The notes beneath the pieces are model-generated. The model was given only the letters and a program-made list of their open reading frames with translations, made no database searches and was not told where the DNA came from. The position numbers and the translations under genes are program-made. A stretch of DNA of 64,000 nt from Ypsolopha sequella. Taxonomy: Eukaryota; Arthropoda; Insecta; Lepidoptera; Ypsolophidae. Below, piece after piece: positions 8,717 through 21,426 of the stretch; position 1 is the stretch's first letter, and each line of letters starts with the position of its first letter. The stretch lies in contig OW203986.1 of NCBI GenBank assembly GCA_934047225.1, positions 18,169,221-18,233,220 of the forward strand, in the 5' to 3' direction.

Positions 8717-11330
8717 TGGCAATAAATATGAAATGATAGGAAACATAAGTTTCACCATTTAATTATGTCTTAAAATATTGTATTTACTTAGGTATTTCTT
8801 TCAAGAAATAAAGAGACTTGAGTTTGGCACAAAATATGCCTAAATAACATAGAAAGCCTAGATTTAGAATTCAGGTTGATGAAATGTATTCTAGACCATA
8901 AAAGTTCATAACTGTAGTACCTATCAAACCCTTTTTAAGGTCAGTTCGTAGTAAACATTAAGTTATAAAGTAAAATCAAATAGTTTGGTATATAAGAATC
9001 CAAAATAGAGTATAGCAGACTGACGAACCTTTTAGTCAGTATTTACTTACTTACTCCCTTGTCGAAATGACTGCATTGATACAGAGTAGAACCTAGATGA
9101 AATATAGAATGTTTCGGATTTTCTTTTATTACTCAATTGAGTAAGTAACTAATAAACTAAATATCGTGAAAATAGTTCGGGAAATCTTTATTCAAGAGAA
9201 TAATTTCAATTCTTATAAATGTTCAATAAACTTGAAGTACATAACATGATGTATTTGTTTGCATAAATGCTTTCCCTTGTCTGGCAAAATAAAAGCCTTA
9301 ACTGATACTATACACCAAATATGGGGTAGTAAAAGTTGTTCTTCGTCAATGGAATTAAATGAATACATCTTTAGAACAAAAACAAAGTTCTATTAGTATT
9401 TTTAATACTAAATTACCTAGAGCAGATTTCTCTTTCAAAATATATTGAAATTATTCTACTGAGTGTAGTTATAAAATTGACTACATAAATAACTGCAATA
9501 CTGTTAAGGATGAAAGTCACAGTAGTTTCATATTACTAGAAAATCAATGATTTTTAAAGTAAACTTTCTTACATGAAATGAGGGTTGAAAGCCTAATTTA
9601 TTGTATTCAAAAGTTTTAATATATTTGAGACTTATTATGTAAAAACCTTACTGAAACTTGGAGATTTTTAGAAAATGGGTAAAATTCCAACCTGGTAGAA
9701 ATTTGTACTTATCTGACTTGCATCAAATACAACAAAGACGATTGTATTAGAGAAGTTTATTACTGAAGCAACTTACAATTTTGACTTGATAGAAATTCTC
9801 TATTGAATAGTAAACAGAATGACTGTACGCTGAATATGAAAGTCTAAGTTTTTTACTAGATGGTTTTGTCAAATTGACATAGCAACTTTAAGTTGAGTAT
9901 TACCAGCAGTATCTAAGAAATTAATTTTAACTGTCAGTCACTATTTGAGTAGATCTGTTAAAGAGACTGAATCTTTGAATGGGACATGGTGCAACACGAG
10001 TGATTTCAATATTTGTTACTCAAGTATATAATTAGTAACATTTGGTGTATTTGTATAGATGTACTTGTTCTTTTGTCAGGCAAAATACAGCCACGAGCTA
10101 ACTATACACTGAAATGGGGTAGTTTAGCTTACCAATGACATAAGAACAAATAAAATATATTTGGTACAGAAACACAAGATAGCCATAAGTTAGAAATCTG
10201 AAATCATTCTGTTGGATTATTTGTGTCGTTTGTAGTTTTGGTTACTATGATGGTAGGGACGCTCTGGATTTCTTGTTGGTTCTTTACCAGAGCTGTGTAG
10301 TCAGGGAACCAACATAGGCGCGTAAAATTAAAAATAAATAAATAAATCTTAAATTTAGAATTCAAAAAAAAAGTATACACTAAAAAAAGTCACGGGGGTA
10401 TTCCACATCCAAGGGAAGGTACTTCTGAGAAGTTGCCAATATGGCTTTCTTTGAGTCTCTATTTTATTGACCAGATAATCACAGATGTGAGAATTTTACT
10501 CACTGTCCTATGGACTTATTCGAAGATTACCAGCTAAATTAGTAATTTTCGTATAGAAGTATCTATCGAGTAATAAGTTCTACAACATACATAAAGGTCA
10601 GCTGTTAGAATACTATTCAGCTTTGATCATCAATAAATTATTAAATTTCAAACTCAGAAATACCTCACCTCATCCATCCCCAATTACTGGTAGTGGTTAT
10701 TAAAAAAAAATAATAATAATGCATTTTATTCATAACATAAACAAACAAAATATGAATGTGATGTATCATCTTAAGTAACGGGTATAGTCTAACATAGTAA
10801 ATTCACATAGCCTCTTAAGAGGCTGACTGGCGCAGAATTGCTACAGAGATTTTATTCACCTTTTTATTATTTGAAACATTAATGAATTTTACATCTAGAT
10901 TTGTTTACAAAGTATTATCTCTATGACTTTCATATATTGGCTTAACTGACAAACAGTGAAATTTCTAATCTGAACATTTTACCAATACTTTATATTTTCT
11001 GATTTTACTATCTAAATCTACGAATTTGGTTTTAATTATTTTATGTCCAATTTACTTAGCACGTGAAAGATAAGTTATATTTTAGAACAGGACTATTAAT
11101 AAGGGTTTGTTAGCTATCTTCATCTCTGAATCGCTTCTAAAGAATTTGGGTTACTACTTAAGGCGCAACGTAAGGTTCTAATCTGACGATCACACTCTGG
11201 CCATATATCTGTTAAAATCATTTCTATTAAGCACCAAACGTTAAACTATGTAGGTTATAAGTGGGTTGTTATTCGGGTCGATGGAGTTCAGTGAGAGACA
11301 AAGGGTAGTGTTACAGGGTTTAGTACAATA

Positions 11331-11350
11331 TGGGTAACCGTGACCAGTAT
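11331..11350 (+). promoter_or_regulatory. Putative tRNA primer-binding site
   Basis: The sequence TGGGTAACCGTGACC starts three bases after the LTR end. TGG is complementary to the CCA end of tRNAs. The block ACCGTGAC also occurs in the arginine-tRNA primer sites I recall for some insect LTR elements, but the match is imperfect. The primer tRNA cannot be named without a search. Confidence 0.45.
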
Positions 11351-14300
11351 AGGTATTTTGGGCTTATTTTAAGTAATTTGGTGCTTTTAGAAATGGTTTG
11401 ATACAGAAATGTCACCCAGTTTTGGGTACAATTTGCTGTTCGTGTAAATAGGAGAAGTGATTTAGAGTGTTACGATAGATAAATATTTATATTTATAAGA
11501 GGTAAACAGTATATTGTAAATTTGGTCCCGTGGACGAAGACAATGTAAATTTGTCAACAATGATCAAGGTAAACATTAGCTTCTTTGATAGGAAAGTTAA
11601 CTTCTGACGGTTCCATTGACTGCGTCACTTGTCTTAGGTGTCAGGGGAAGTACTCCAGTACTGACGTACAGTCTCCGTCTTGGTTGAAGATTTAGGGGCA
11701 TCAATAACGGATCCAAAATCTGGAAAATAAAATGAGTCAATTATTATAATACTTTATCTCTAGCTTTTGCTTAGTACAGCGGGCTAAATTCTTAATTCAG
11801 GGTCTTTCAATGAACGTACCAGTATTAAGGGCCAACAATATTTTGACAAAGGTTATGTATTGTATTTTGCTTAGTTTATGGAGTCAAGTATTCAAATACA
11901 AAGATTGACACAAGTTAGTAGGGTTGAAGTAGGTTCATTAACAGATGTGATATAATCTATGAGGCTATAAAATTAAAGAGAAAGTTATTCTGCCAACACA
12001 GTAGTGTTAGTAAAAATTACATATCTACCGATTTGGTGCTTTGCAACATGGTTTTTCAAGTAAGACCTACGGCCAACTGTTTTATTGACCTTGAAGAGAA
12101 TTACAATGGTCATTAATTAACAACTAATGTATGAAAGGCCTACCCCTCTGGGAGACAGGCATGAGTATATGTATGTACTGTATGGAACTACAGAGGTTAT
12201 CACATGTATTGCGGGGCTATGGGACTTTAGTATAATTAAACGGGAACCTAATGATTGATGAATTGGATTTAACTTTGAAAGTAAGTCGAAGTATATAGGT
12301 ACCTTGTATGCGTGAAGCCTGTTAGACGTACGGTAGATGGTAACATATCACTTTTACACGGAACTATGGGAAGATTCTGTCCATCCAGGTTATAGGTAGT
12401 GCTCCAACTTTGTACAATTCTTCAGAAGTTAAGTATGTTGTAGAGAACTCCGTAAGGCAAGTCCGGTGTCTTGCCCTTTTATCGACAGTGTGACCGACAT
12501 CTGTAAGTAAATGAAAAGGTTTATGAAATGTTTGTTTATGGTGATGAAAGTTAAATTTGTACGAAGATAATTCAAGAATTTTAATGCTTGTTGGCTCTTA
12601 GAAACAACGACTATCGCATGAAAAGCTTCGTTTTCGTGTAATAATTAAGTGTAAATCTAATAATTTCGAAGTAGAATCCAACTGGAAATGTTTACGTTTG
12701 TAAAAGCGGTACATACCTTTCTTGTGAAATAATTTTGCGTCCGAGTTACAGTAGATATGCTCATGGATCATTTTCGATTTTGTTTTCGGTATCTTCTAAG
12801 TGAAGCTTCTTTTGCGGTAGGTCCGTCATGGAATTTAATTTTAAATTAAAGAAAGCGTCCGTCACTGAGCAAATAGCGTCTGTCAGCTTCAGTTTGAATT
12901 TGTTTTGTTTGGTATGTAGAGTTTGTCACAGGTTAGCGAGATTTTTAAAGCGCTAGATATATTAAAGCTGTTCATATATAGCAAACATTTTCTACATAAT
13001 TTGATTTTACTTTAGGAGACATTTTAGTTTTATAAGTAAATTTGTAAGGTTTTATTTTAGTTGTATTTCATGTTATTTTAGTTTTTATGTTTCTGTATAA
13101 AGAGCTAAACCGAAATGTAGAATATAACCATAGAGTATATTGATGAATGTAACCACAGGGTCTGTTCCGTTTTGGAGACAATGATCATTGTACGCTGGGT
13201 TTGCGTTTGGACGTGGGTAGAAATTATTTAAAAGCTGGATTTATTAAAAGGTTTATGGTATAAATAACAAAACCAAATCAATAAATTAATTCAATTTGCA
13301 CTTTTATGTCAGTTAAATTTAAATTATGAGAGAGTTAATGATTGTGTACCCCAACTTTATATTAATTTCGAATGTTTGATTGTTTAGACAGATAGCGTTT
13401 AAAGTAGTGGCTAGTGAGCGTACAAGAGGATCGTAATGCTTAAAAGGAATGGGGAAAGTAGAAAATTACCGAAGTAAGTTGAATCAGTGTGTAGGTTAAA
13501 CTTTGTAACATTGTTCGATGTGTTGATGTGTCACATGGGTTTCTGTAAAATTGTTTGTCATATTCCTAGTTCTTAGATAGAAACACAAAATGAGAAGATA
13601 TAGTACTTACCCGTTCATGTGTGTGATCCTGCAAAACCTAGTTCATACAACCGTCCTGCTTTATACGTTTGTCTCGTTTGCGCTACCGTCGAAACTCGTC
13701 GCTTTATCTCTGTCTTTCGCCGCCGGTGTTTTGATCAAGCAACAAGCTCGATATTCAGTTGACGATATAAGAATGACAAGTGTAGTATATTTCTTCTTTA
13801 TGTCGATGGTTGTAGTATGGAGTTGAGTTATTATTAAATACTTAGGTATCTACAGTTGTTTATTTACGTTTATTTTCCATTAAAATACTAGCAGTTCCAT
13901 CTAGTGCATGAACTAGGAACTTATTGGGTCGTCAAAATTGGGACACTTATTGACGAGCAAGCGTAACAAAAGATAGGTAGTTGGTACCGGAATAAATTTA
14001 TAGATGGCGTTAATACATTATGTTTCATGACGAGTTAAAAATGTTCCAAATTCCTTTTATCAAATGATTATATTAATTGTTCTTATTACTACAGATTTAT
14101 GTTAGCTTTGCAAGTAAAGTCATTTCGAGATTTGCTACTTGCCAAACAGTTTGTATTTTAAACTACTGGCTTTATATATGGTTTCATTTGTGTTGAAATA
14201 AATTACATAATATTCATCATTTACTAAAGTAAACTTCAATGTTTAGAAAAAATTTATGACGGGAGATAGTAGGGGGGGGTGACCTTCAAATGTCGAATTT

Positions 14301-15975
14301 CAATATAACAAGAGAATTTTATTAATGTTGGAGTTTGTTTATTTACGCTAAATATATTATCTTATATTTATTTAGAATTCTGGATAAACCATGGCGAGAA
14401 TCACATGGAATTACGTTCAGTAGGTACCTAGTGCAAATGTTGATGAGTGAGTTACAAATATATAGACGTGTAAAATATAGACGACGGTTATCTAAAAATA
14501 ATTGGAAATTTATTGTACGTAATAAACATATTAGTGTGTGATATGTCTATTTATTGTATTTTTATGTTTTATGGTTAATTATCGATTCGCATCGGCAGGG
14601 ATCCGTGCGCGAGGTTTAGATGTATTGTCTTGCTTTGTAAGCATAGACCACCTTCTTCATTAGGCAGTTTTGGGGATCCTTTGTGAAAACATAAGTAGAT
14701 GCATGGGTTCCGACGATTGGTTTTCAAACTTAAGGTTGACAGTTACATGGGTAGATAAACTAAAGCTGTTTTATTTAAATAATTGTTTTCTTTTTGGTTA
14801 TTCTCAAAGTAAATATGGGGGTGTTGTCTAAGGCGGTATTTGTAGTATGTACTGTATGAGTGTATTGTATATATTAGAGATTGAGCAGGTGTAATTTGCG
14901 TAGGTTTATATGCCAAATTTTGAGAAGGAGTTACAATTAATATTATGTCAGGACCAACGAAACAATTATGGAAAATAGTATTTATTTTAGTTAGTTGAGA
15001 ATGGGGAAAGGTTAAATATAGTATAGTAGTTAAAACATTATTTAAATTTAATTAATGTGTATTGATATTGTCATCATACACAAAGTAAATACCTACCTAT
15101 AATGTTTAGACTTTGGATTTTACAAATAATAGATATGGAATGAAGAATGAATTGGTAATGGGTAATAGAATTAGGGTTCTGTATGTAAAGCCTCACTTTC
15201 TATTAGAGGGTCCAGTATGAAAAGTAATAAGTGTTGATAAATCAAATAAGAATGTGTAAGTGTAAATTTAAAATGGGAATAAGCTATTAGTAGAAAATCG
15301 GGTGCCTACCGAAGTGAGGATTTAGTACAAAAAGAGTAATATAAAATTAAGAGGTTTTGCTGATTTATTGATGGTCCAAAATAATGATTTCTGATAAAAA
15401 TTGAGGGAAAAAGTTTATTGTTAGGTGAGATATGTAAGTACGTTGTTTCAAATAGAAAATAAATAATACCGTCAAAACTTTATTTTATTAAGGGGAAGTA
15501 AAATTTTCATACATACAAGAGAAAGGAGTAAATTAGTAGTACGACAAGGGATCGACGTGTTAATAGTACTGTAGAAAAGGTTATAGATTGCGTGTTGGTT
15601 TGGTTATAGTCTTGGACGATAACTTCAGGGTATTTCAGGGTTGCGTAATTAGTATTTTTAATATATGTAGACAGTGAAGAACAATTTATATTGATTGAAG
15701 ATCTGGATGTCGAACTCACGAGGATCGCAACTAATGTGTTGAAGGGTTAGATCGAGAACTGAGTTGTACTATAAGTTATCTTTGTTGTACTTTGATAAAT
15801 GCAAAAATCTATTGATCTAGAAGTTTTTCTTAAAGTGAAAGTAGATAAATATCTTATAAATAATGGCTAGCTTAACATTTAATTTTTAGAGAACAAAAAG
15901 AAATATAAGTAAATTAGGTAGTGTTTTAATCTGACTGGTGGATACTGTATGTTATTTTCACACCAATAATCAAAT

Positions 15976-16045
15976 GTCTCTGTGGCCGAGTGGTTGAATG
16001 GTCACCTAGGAAGTAGGAAACCGGAAGTTCGAATCTCTAGTGACG
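15976..16045 (+). tRNA. tRNA-like sequence inside the LARD internal domain
   Basis: A perfect A-box (TGGCCGAGTGG, 15983-15993) and a B-box-like AAGTTCGAATC (16025-16035) are spaced as in a Pol III tRNA gene. The acceptor strands GTCTCTG and TAGTGAC pair at most positions. The GGCCGAGTGG D arm is typical of Leu/Ser-type tRNAs. The anticodon and T stems are degenerate and no anticodon can be assigned. It is probably a captured tRNA or SINE head. It could also provide a Pol III start inside the element. Confidence 0.5.
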
Positions 16046-17220
16046 CTAACGTATTCCGAATTCATTTTTTGTGTTTTTATACTATCTTATTCGTATAGGT
16101 TGTTTTATTTATGTAGATGTTGTATTAAAAATATAATATTTATGTTTGGTATGATAGCCTTTATTTTACATTTGATTTCGCATAGGACGCGTGCGTGACG
16201 TCAGCATTTATTTACTAGATTTGGGCTGTACAAGCAACTAGTGCCTATGTGCTAGTATACTTTTATGAAGCTGAGGGCCCAATTAAATTATATATACGAG
16301 TATCTTGTGAACGAAGTACAACTGAACAACCTACACTTTAGTTTATATAGCTTGAAGTAATCGGTTGCGAAATTTAAAGGTTTAGTCTATGAAAGTCAGG
16401 TTCCCTGACGATACCTACTGAATTCATTAGAATGATATTTTAAAGCAATTATTACTACTGTTAGTAAAAACTAGAATAACTTAAAAATATTTTAAATAAT
16501 TTAGCATCTTCTGGTTATAATTTGTAGGGTTGTCAATATTAATTATAGTATTTACTATTTTTGTTTACTTGCAGGGAATTCGGTCATTAAAAATTAGACA
16601 GAATTTGATAATTAAATGGGAAAAAAAAAAAACTGTTAATGACTTTCATTGGTAGTTAGAATTTTACTTTAAGGAATTGAATAAAATCTATTTAATTACA
16701 AAAAGGTCTTGTTTTATTTAATGAAATATTTAAGGACAAATGGAAAAGGAAGTAGACAGTACGCCACTGATGAAGTTTTATATTTTACAGGTAGATGAGG
16801 AAGAACTTACTTATTAAGTACAAAGGGAAGTAAGATTGGGGGAAAGTAGAGAAGAGAAAATTTAAGATTGGGGGGAAGTAGAGAAGAAAATTAAAAATTT
16901 ATGAAATTTTAATATGTTGACTGTGTAAATGCTTTGTCAATTGATAGTAAATTAAATAAAAATAAAAAAAAGGTACAAGATCGTATTTTAATAAATTAAT
17001 TTATTAAGAAATGAAATGTAAAAAAAAAAATATTCGGAAGTTTATTAAAAGCAGTTTATTCCAATTTCTCGTTGTCTTATTGAAATAATAAAAAAAAATA
17101 TATTAAATTATAGAAATTAATTTGGGTTTTATTTTAATTAGTGGTAGTTAGTTATGTTATAAGTTAGTTTATAAGTTAGCTCAAAAGGTATTAGCTTAAG
17201 AGGTATTAAAGGATAATATT

Positions 17221-19215
17221 TTAAATAAGAGGTACTTAAATCATTTAGATTTGTCCATATTTGTTGAGCTGGTGGTTCGTTAGAGAAAGTGTTAGAGAGA
17301 ATGAGGAAGGAAGTATGTTGTCGGTGGAAGAGATAGAAAGATACGACCATGACAATTAACTTTGTCTTTGGCAAAGAAAAGGGCTCTAGCGAGACAACAG
17401 TTTCGGGAATGTGGACTCATGTTTATTGTTGTGTTATCCTGGAGACATTACACTACACAACAAACTATTTAGTTGAAAAGGAGTTAGGTTAGAGTCGTCT
17501 TGACTAATTAGCAGTATAAACTGCGATTCTAAATAGTTTCACTACACACGCAGCTAATGCATATTTCCTCGGCAACTATACATTCTCCGAATGGTTGATT
17601 AGAATTTAACATTGGAAGAGATTCTAGACTGGGGAATTAGTTATTTGGGTACTTATCTTGAGAGCTATTAAAGTGATCTCGATTCAAGAAAGAGACACAA
17701 AGGCACATCTATTGTTCAAATTGAAAAAATAGAATTTGGCTAGAAGGTTGTTGTGTTACCACTAGGGTAGAGTTAATTCACAACTAACTTCTTTGAAGGA
17801 TTGAGTTCTCCTTGTTTGATGGATATTTATCTGTAATTAATAAACCTATAGATTAGAATTTCAACTGATTTAATTTTTGATTAACCGTTTGGTATAAAAA
17901 TTACACCACACATATTCATTCTGGGAGGAACATGATAATAAATACCGAATTTATTTAGATATGGTTATCTTTTATGCAATTGTGAATGGGCATATTTGCC
18001 AATGTTGACAATTGGCGTATATGACACTTTACGTGTCTAGCACTCTGCGTAATTACCTTTGTGTAGATATGCACTCATGAGTGTAAACGTAGTTGAAAAT
18101 TCAGCGAATGCTTGCATTTTGGCGTTTAAAAGGACTTTGCGTACATTTAAAATAAGTTATATTTTTTTTTTTTTATTCTTTATGTAATTGTGAATGGGCA
18201 TATTTGCCAATGTTGACAATTGGCGTATATGACACTTTACGTGTCTAGCACTCTGCGTAATTAGCTTTGTGTAGATATGCACTCATGAGTGTAAGCGTAG
18301 TTGACAATCAGCGAATGCTTGCATTTTGGCGTTTAAAAGGGCTTTGCGTACATTTAAAATAAGTTATATTTTAAGTTAGTTTTAAAATGTACATAAAGGT
18401 GGTGTTAAAAAGGTAAAGGTGGTATTAAAAAGGTTAAGGAGGTATTAAAAGGTAATGGTGGTATTCAAAAGATAGTCATGTTAAATGGAGGTAATTAAAA
18501 TTAAATAGGTTCATATTTGTAGGGCTGGTGGCTTGTTAGGGAAATTGTAAGAGCGGATGAGGAAGTCAGAGTGTGTTGGTGGAAGGAATGGAATGAAACG
18601 ACTTTGACATATGACTATGACGTTGACAACAAAAAGGGCCCTAACAAGACAACAGTTCGAAGGTGTGGACTTAAATTTATTGTCACCATATCCTGGAGAC
18701 TATATACTTCACATAAACTTTTAAGTTGAATTGGTGTTAGGTTAGAGTCTTAAAGACTAAAGGACAGTATATACTGTGATACTTAAAGGTTTAACTCTAC
18801 ACGCAGCTAATGCTATCTTCGGCAACACTATACATTCTCCGAATAGTTGGTTAGAATTTAATACTGGGAGAGATTCCAAGCTGAACAATTGCTCATTTGG
18901 GTATCTGTATGGATAGCTATTAAAGTGATCTTGGATTATGAAAGAGGCGCAAAGCGTGTCTACTTAAATTGAAAAAATAGAATTTGTCTAGAAAATCTTT
19001 GCGGTGTCACTAGGACAAGGTCGTCTCACAAACGATCTCTCTGGGAATTTCAGATCTCCTTGTTTGACGGACACATTATTCGTGAACAATTAAGCAATGG
19101 TTTGGAGTCTCAATCGGTTAAGTTTTGATTAACTACTAGGTATAAACACACACCACACGTGAACGGTCTGGGAGAAAGGTGATAATAAATTAATATCAGA
19201 GTGAACATTGTTATC
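17221..19215 (+). repeat. Nested tandem repeats near the 3' LTR
   Basis: Block A (about 17221-17960) recurs, diverged, as A' (about 18481-19215). Both carry 'agacaacagtt', 'tatcctggaga', 'cacgcagctaatgc', 'ggcaac' with 'tatacattctccgaat', and 'ctgggag'. Between them a 208-bp block is repeated head to tail almost exactly (17973-18180 and 18181-about 18376; both contain 'ttgacaattggcgtatatg'). Before each A block lie several short 'ggtattaaa' units. The period of the outer repeat is about 1260 bp. Confidence 0.75.
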
Positions 19216-19281
19216 GTGTATTTGTGAATGATGGGAGAGAAAATTTCCTTCGTTTAAGGCTTGCTAATCTGCGTAAATTTT

Positions 19282-19289
19282 GGGGAAAG
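19282..19289 (+). promoter_or_regulatory. Putative polypurine tract before the 3' LTR
   Basis: GGGGAAAG lies three bases before the first base of the 3' LTR, after an 'aaatttt' run. The position fits the plus-strand primer of LTR elements, although the tract is short. Confidence 0.45.
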
Positions 19290-19836
19290 CGCTGTGACAG
19301 ATCGTACCTCATCTGTTCACGTCTCAATTCACAAATAAATGTTATGATAATGGGCAGGAAGATTGTTGTATGTAATCAAATAAATCACGTTGAAATAAAT
19401 AAAGCAAATTGAAATCGATCGCGTAGAATAACTGATTTTAAATGATAAATACAGTAAACTCAACCACCGGCCCAAACAATCGGTCCAATATGGAAGGAAT
19501 TAAGAATAAACTTTCAATTTCAAACATTATGGTTTCCAATTATGCGTGAACCCTAAATTAGCTGTTGTTGTCACGCAACTGCCAAGTTGTTGCCACGTAG
19601 ACTAGATGACGCCTTAGGCTTGTCACCATGTGTCTATCTCTTTCACTCTTACTTGTATATTTTTGTCCTGTCCTGCTTACGCCGAGTATATGCTGTTGCC
19701 ATGTTTTGTTGTTATGTTGCCATCTCTATTACTCTTGTTTGGTTGTCTCACTTTTGTTCGTTCTGCACGAAAGCGCACATAACACCGTTAGCACCGTTTA
19801 CGCCGATAGCACTGATAACGCTGATATCACATTTAG

Positions 19837-19873
19837 TATATAAATGGGTGAAATGTAGGGTGGGAGGTCATTC
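19837..19873 (+). promoter_or_regulatory. Core promoter copy in the 3' LTR
   Basis: TATATAAA at 19837-19844 and TCATTC at 19868-19873, identical to the 5' LTR promoter. It would direct transcription outward into the 3' LTR and the flanking DNA. Confidence 0.5.
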
Positions 19874-21170
19874 AATTTTACACCGCCGTCAGTGGAAGTG
19901 CTGCAAGAAGTCTTAAAGGAGTAGTTCATTTTCGAGTTTGTTTGGGGAAGTTTTTGTTTGTTTTAATAGTGATTTTGTTTTCGGAATTTGCGATTAAAAT
20001 ACGGAATGTGTCAATCTATCTGTTCGTTAGGTCTCGGGACCATTTCGCGTCGCGTTAGCTTTTAGGTGGCGGAATGCCCTTTTTTCGTAAATAGATTCGG
20101 TTATGGTCAATAGTTTTTGACTTTTCCGACTCGGCGATTGACACAAACGCGTTTGAATTCGTGTAGGGTGAACGAGCGAACGAGCTAGATTCCGCGTTAT
20201 GTAAAGGGTTCGATAATCGTCTTTTCAAGTTCCGAAATTAAAGTACGTTCCTAAATAATGTAATAGTGCATAGGTCGATTCAGGGGTTGATGGGGAGGAA
20301 GGGAGTATGGTCTCTTCTTAGTAATGCCGGACGTGGAAACGGGAAGATGTACCAGGGTAACAATGGCATAGGGCTAGTCGCTGGGATATCTTGAAGAGTC
20401 AGGCAGGGAGCTTACAGAGCGGAGGTCGCTCTGGGCTAGATTCAGGTCACCTACTGGTGTGAACGACAGAGTCTAGTTTTAACCTCCTCTGGAGGGAAGC
20501 AAGCGTCTGGGATGGCCTTGCGCCAGTTTTACATACTGGAAACACATCCTCCATGAAAGGCGATGTTTATGGCAAAGCGTCCGAGCCGTGAAGAGGCTGC
20601 GATTTGTTCTGTCCTTTGTCATCTGACTGAGCTGGTCATGGTCTCATATCTATATATTTATATATACACATGATCATATAGGCTATCCCAGCCAGCGGGG
20701 TGACGTCCTTTTTACCTACTGTATCACCCCCTGTCTGAGTAGGGCAAAGTTTTAGGGTGTTAGGCACACAGAGAGGTTTCAACTTGCCTCACTTCTTTCT
20801 GTCGATTAGTTGAGGGGTTGTATGGTGTTTGCTAGCACAATATACAACCACACACACGTTTAATTGTAAATGTGAGGTGACGGACCTCTAGCTTTGAAAA
20901 TTCACACATTTAAAAGCCTAGGAACATTTGATTTTAGGGCCAAATGTTAGGTAGGTAAATTCCAAAAATTCAAGTCTATTGTTAGGACATTAATAGGTTT
21001 TTTTAGAAATTATGCATAGTGGGAGGTTTCAGGTAACTTTCTTCATTGTTCAGGGAAAATAGGTCAATAAATTCAATTATGATAGGTTACAAGTTTTCAA
21101 GTAGATAGGAACCTCTGAAAATTAGAGTTAGTGATTCAGGAATAGGTTGTTGTTGACTAGTTTGTCTGAC

Positions 21171-21426
21171 AAATAGTTTCATTGTTTACTTATCTGAGAG
21201 GGCTTTAAAGTCCAAAGAACTCCAATTTTGAATGTAAGGACATAAGGCTTTGATATTCAAATAGTTTCATTGTTTATCTGAGAGGGCTTTATAAGTCCAA
21301 AGAACTTAAACTTTGAATGTAAGGGCATAGGGCTTTGATACTGAAATAGTTTCATTGTTTATCTAAGAGGGTTTTATATGCCCACAGAACACTAATTTTG
21401 AATGCTAGGGCATAGGGCTTTAATAT
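21171..21426 (+). repeat. Three ~87-bp tandem repeats inside the 3' LTR
   Basis: Same array as at 8461-8716, with units starting at 21171, 21259 and 21344. Confidence 0.8.

Larger units (their letters stand above)
6583..11327 (+). repeat. 5' LTR of the giant LARD-like element (4745 bp)
   Basis: It starts TGTGACAGATCGTACC and ends GTTTAGTACA. It matches the 3' LTR except for 10900 (t against a), a 4-bp length difference at about 10913-10917 (the 3' copy is longer) and 10997 (t against c). From the TATA/initiator site the U3 part is about 577 bp, so nearly 4.2 kb of the LTR would be R plus U5. It contains a triple ~87-bp tandem repeat at 8461-8716 and a diverged duplicated block (about 9246-9330 against 10030-10115, both with 'ggcaaaata' and 'atggggtagt'). 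Open frames inside (up to 109 codons at 6877-7206) have no recognisable domain and lie across the promoter region. Confidence 0.85.
11328..19292 (+). other. Non-coding internal domain of the LARD-like element
   Basis: There are 7965 bp between the LTRs. The longest open frames are ~78 codons: 13590-13826 (hydrophobic, unrecognised) and an antisense frame at 17138-17374. No zinc knuckle, protease DTG, polymerase YxDD or integrase HHCC/DDE pattern was seen in any listed frame. Visible structure: a tRNA-like sequence at 15976-16045, AT-rich homopolymer-rich DNA at 16600-17100, and a large tandem arrangement at 17221-19215 close to the 3' LTR. The rest shows no internal repeats that I could see by eye. 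Such a region may serve only as packaged RNA template and cis signals. Confidence 0.7.

Noticed and set aside
15507..17374. Antisense frames of 70-78 codons in the LARD core
   Set aside because: Low-complexity translations, no motifs, not repeated between the A and A' blocks in frame.
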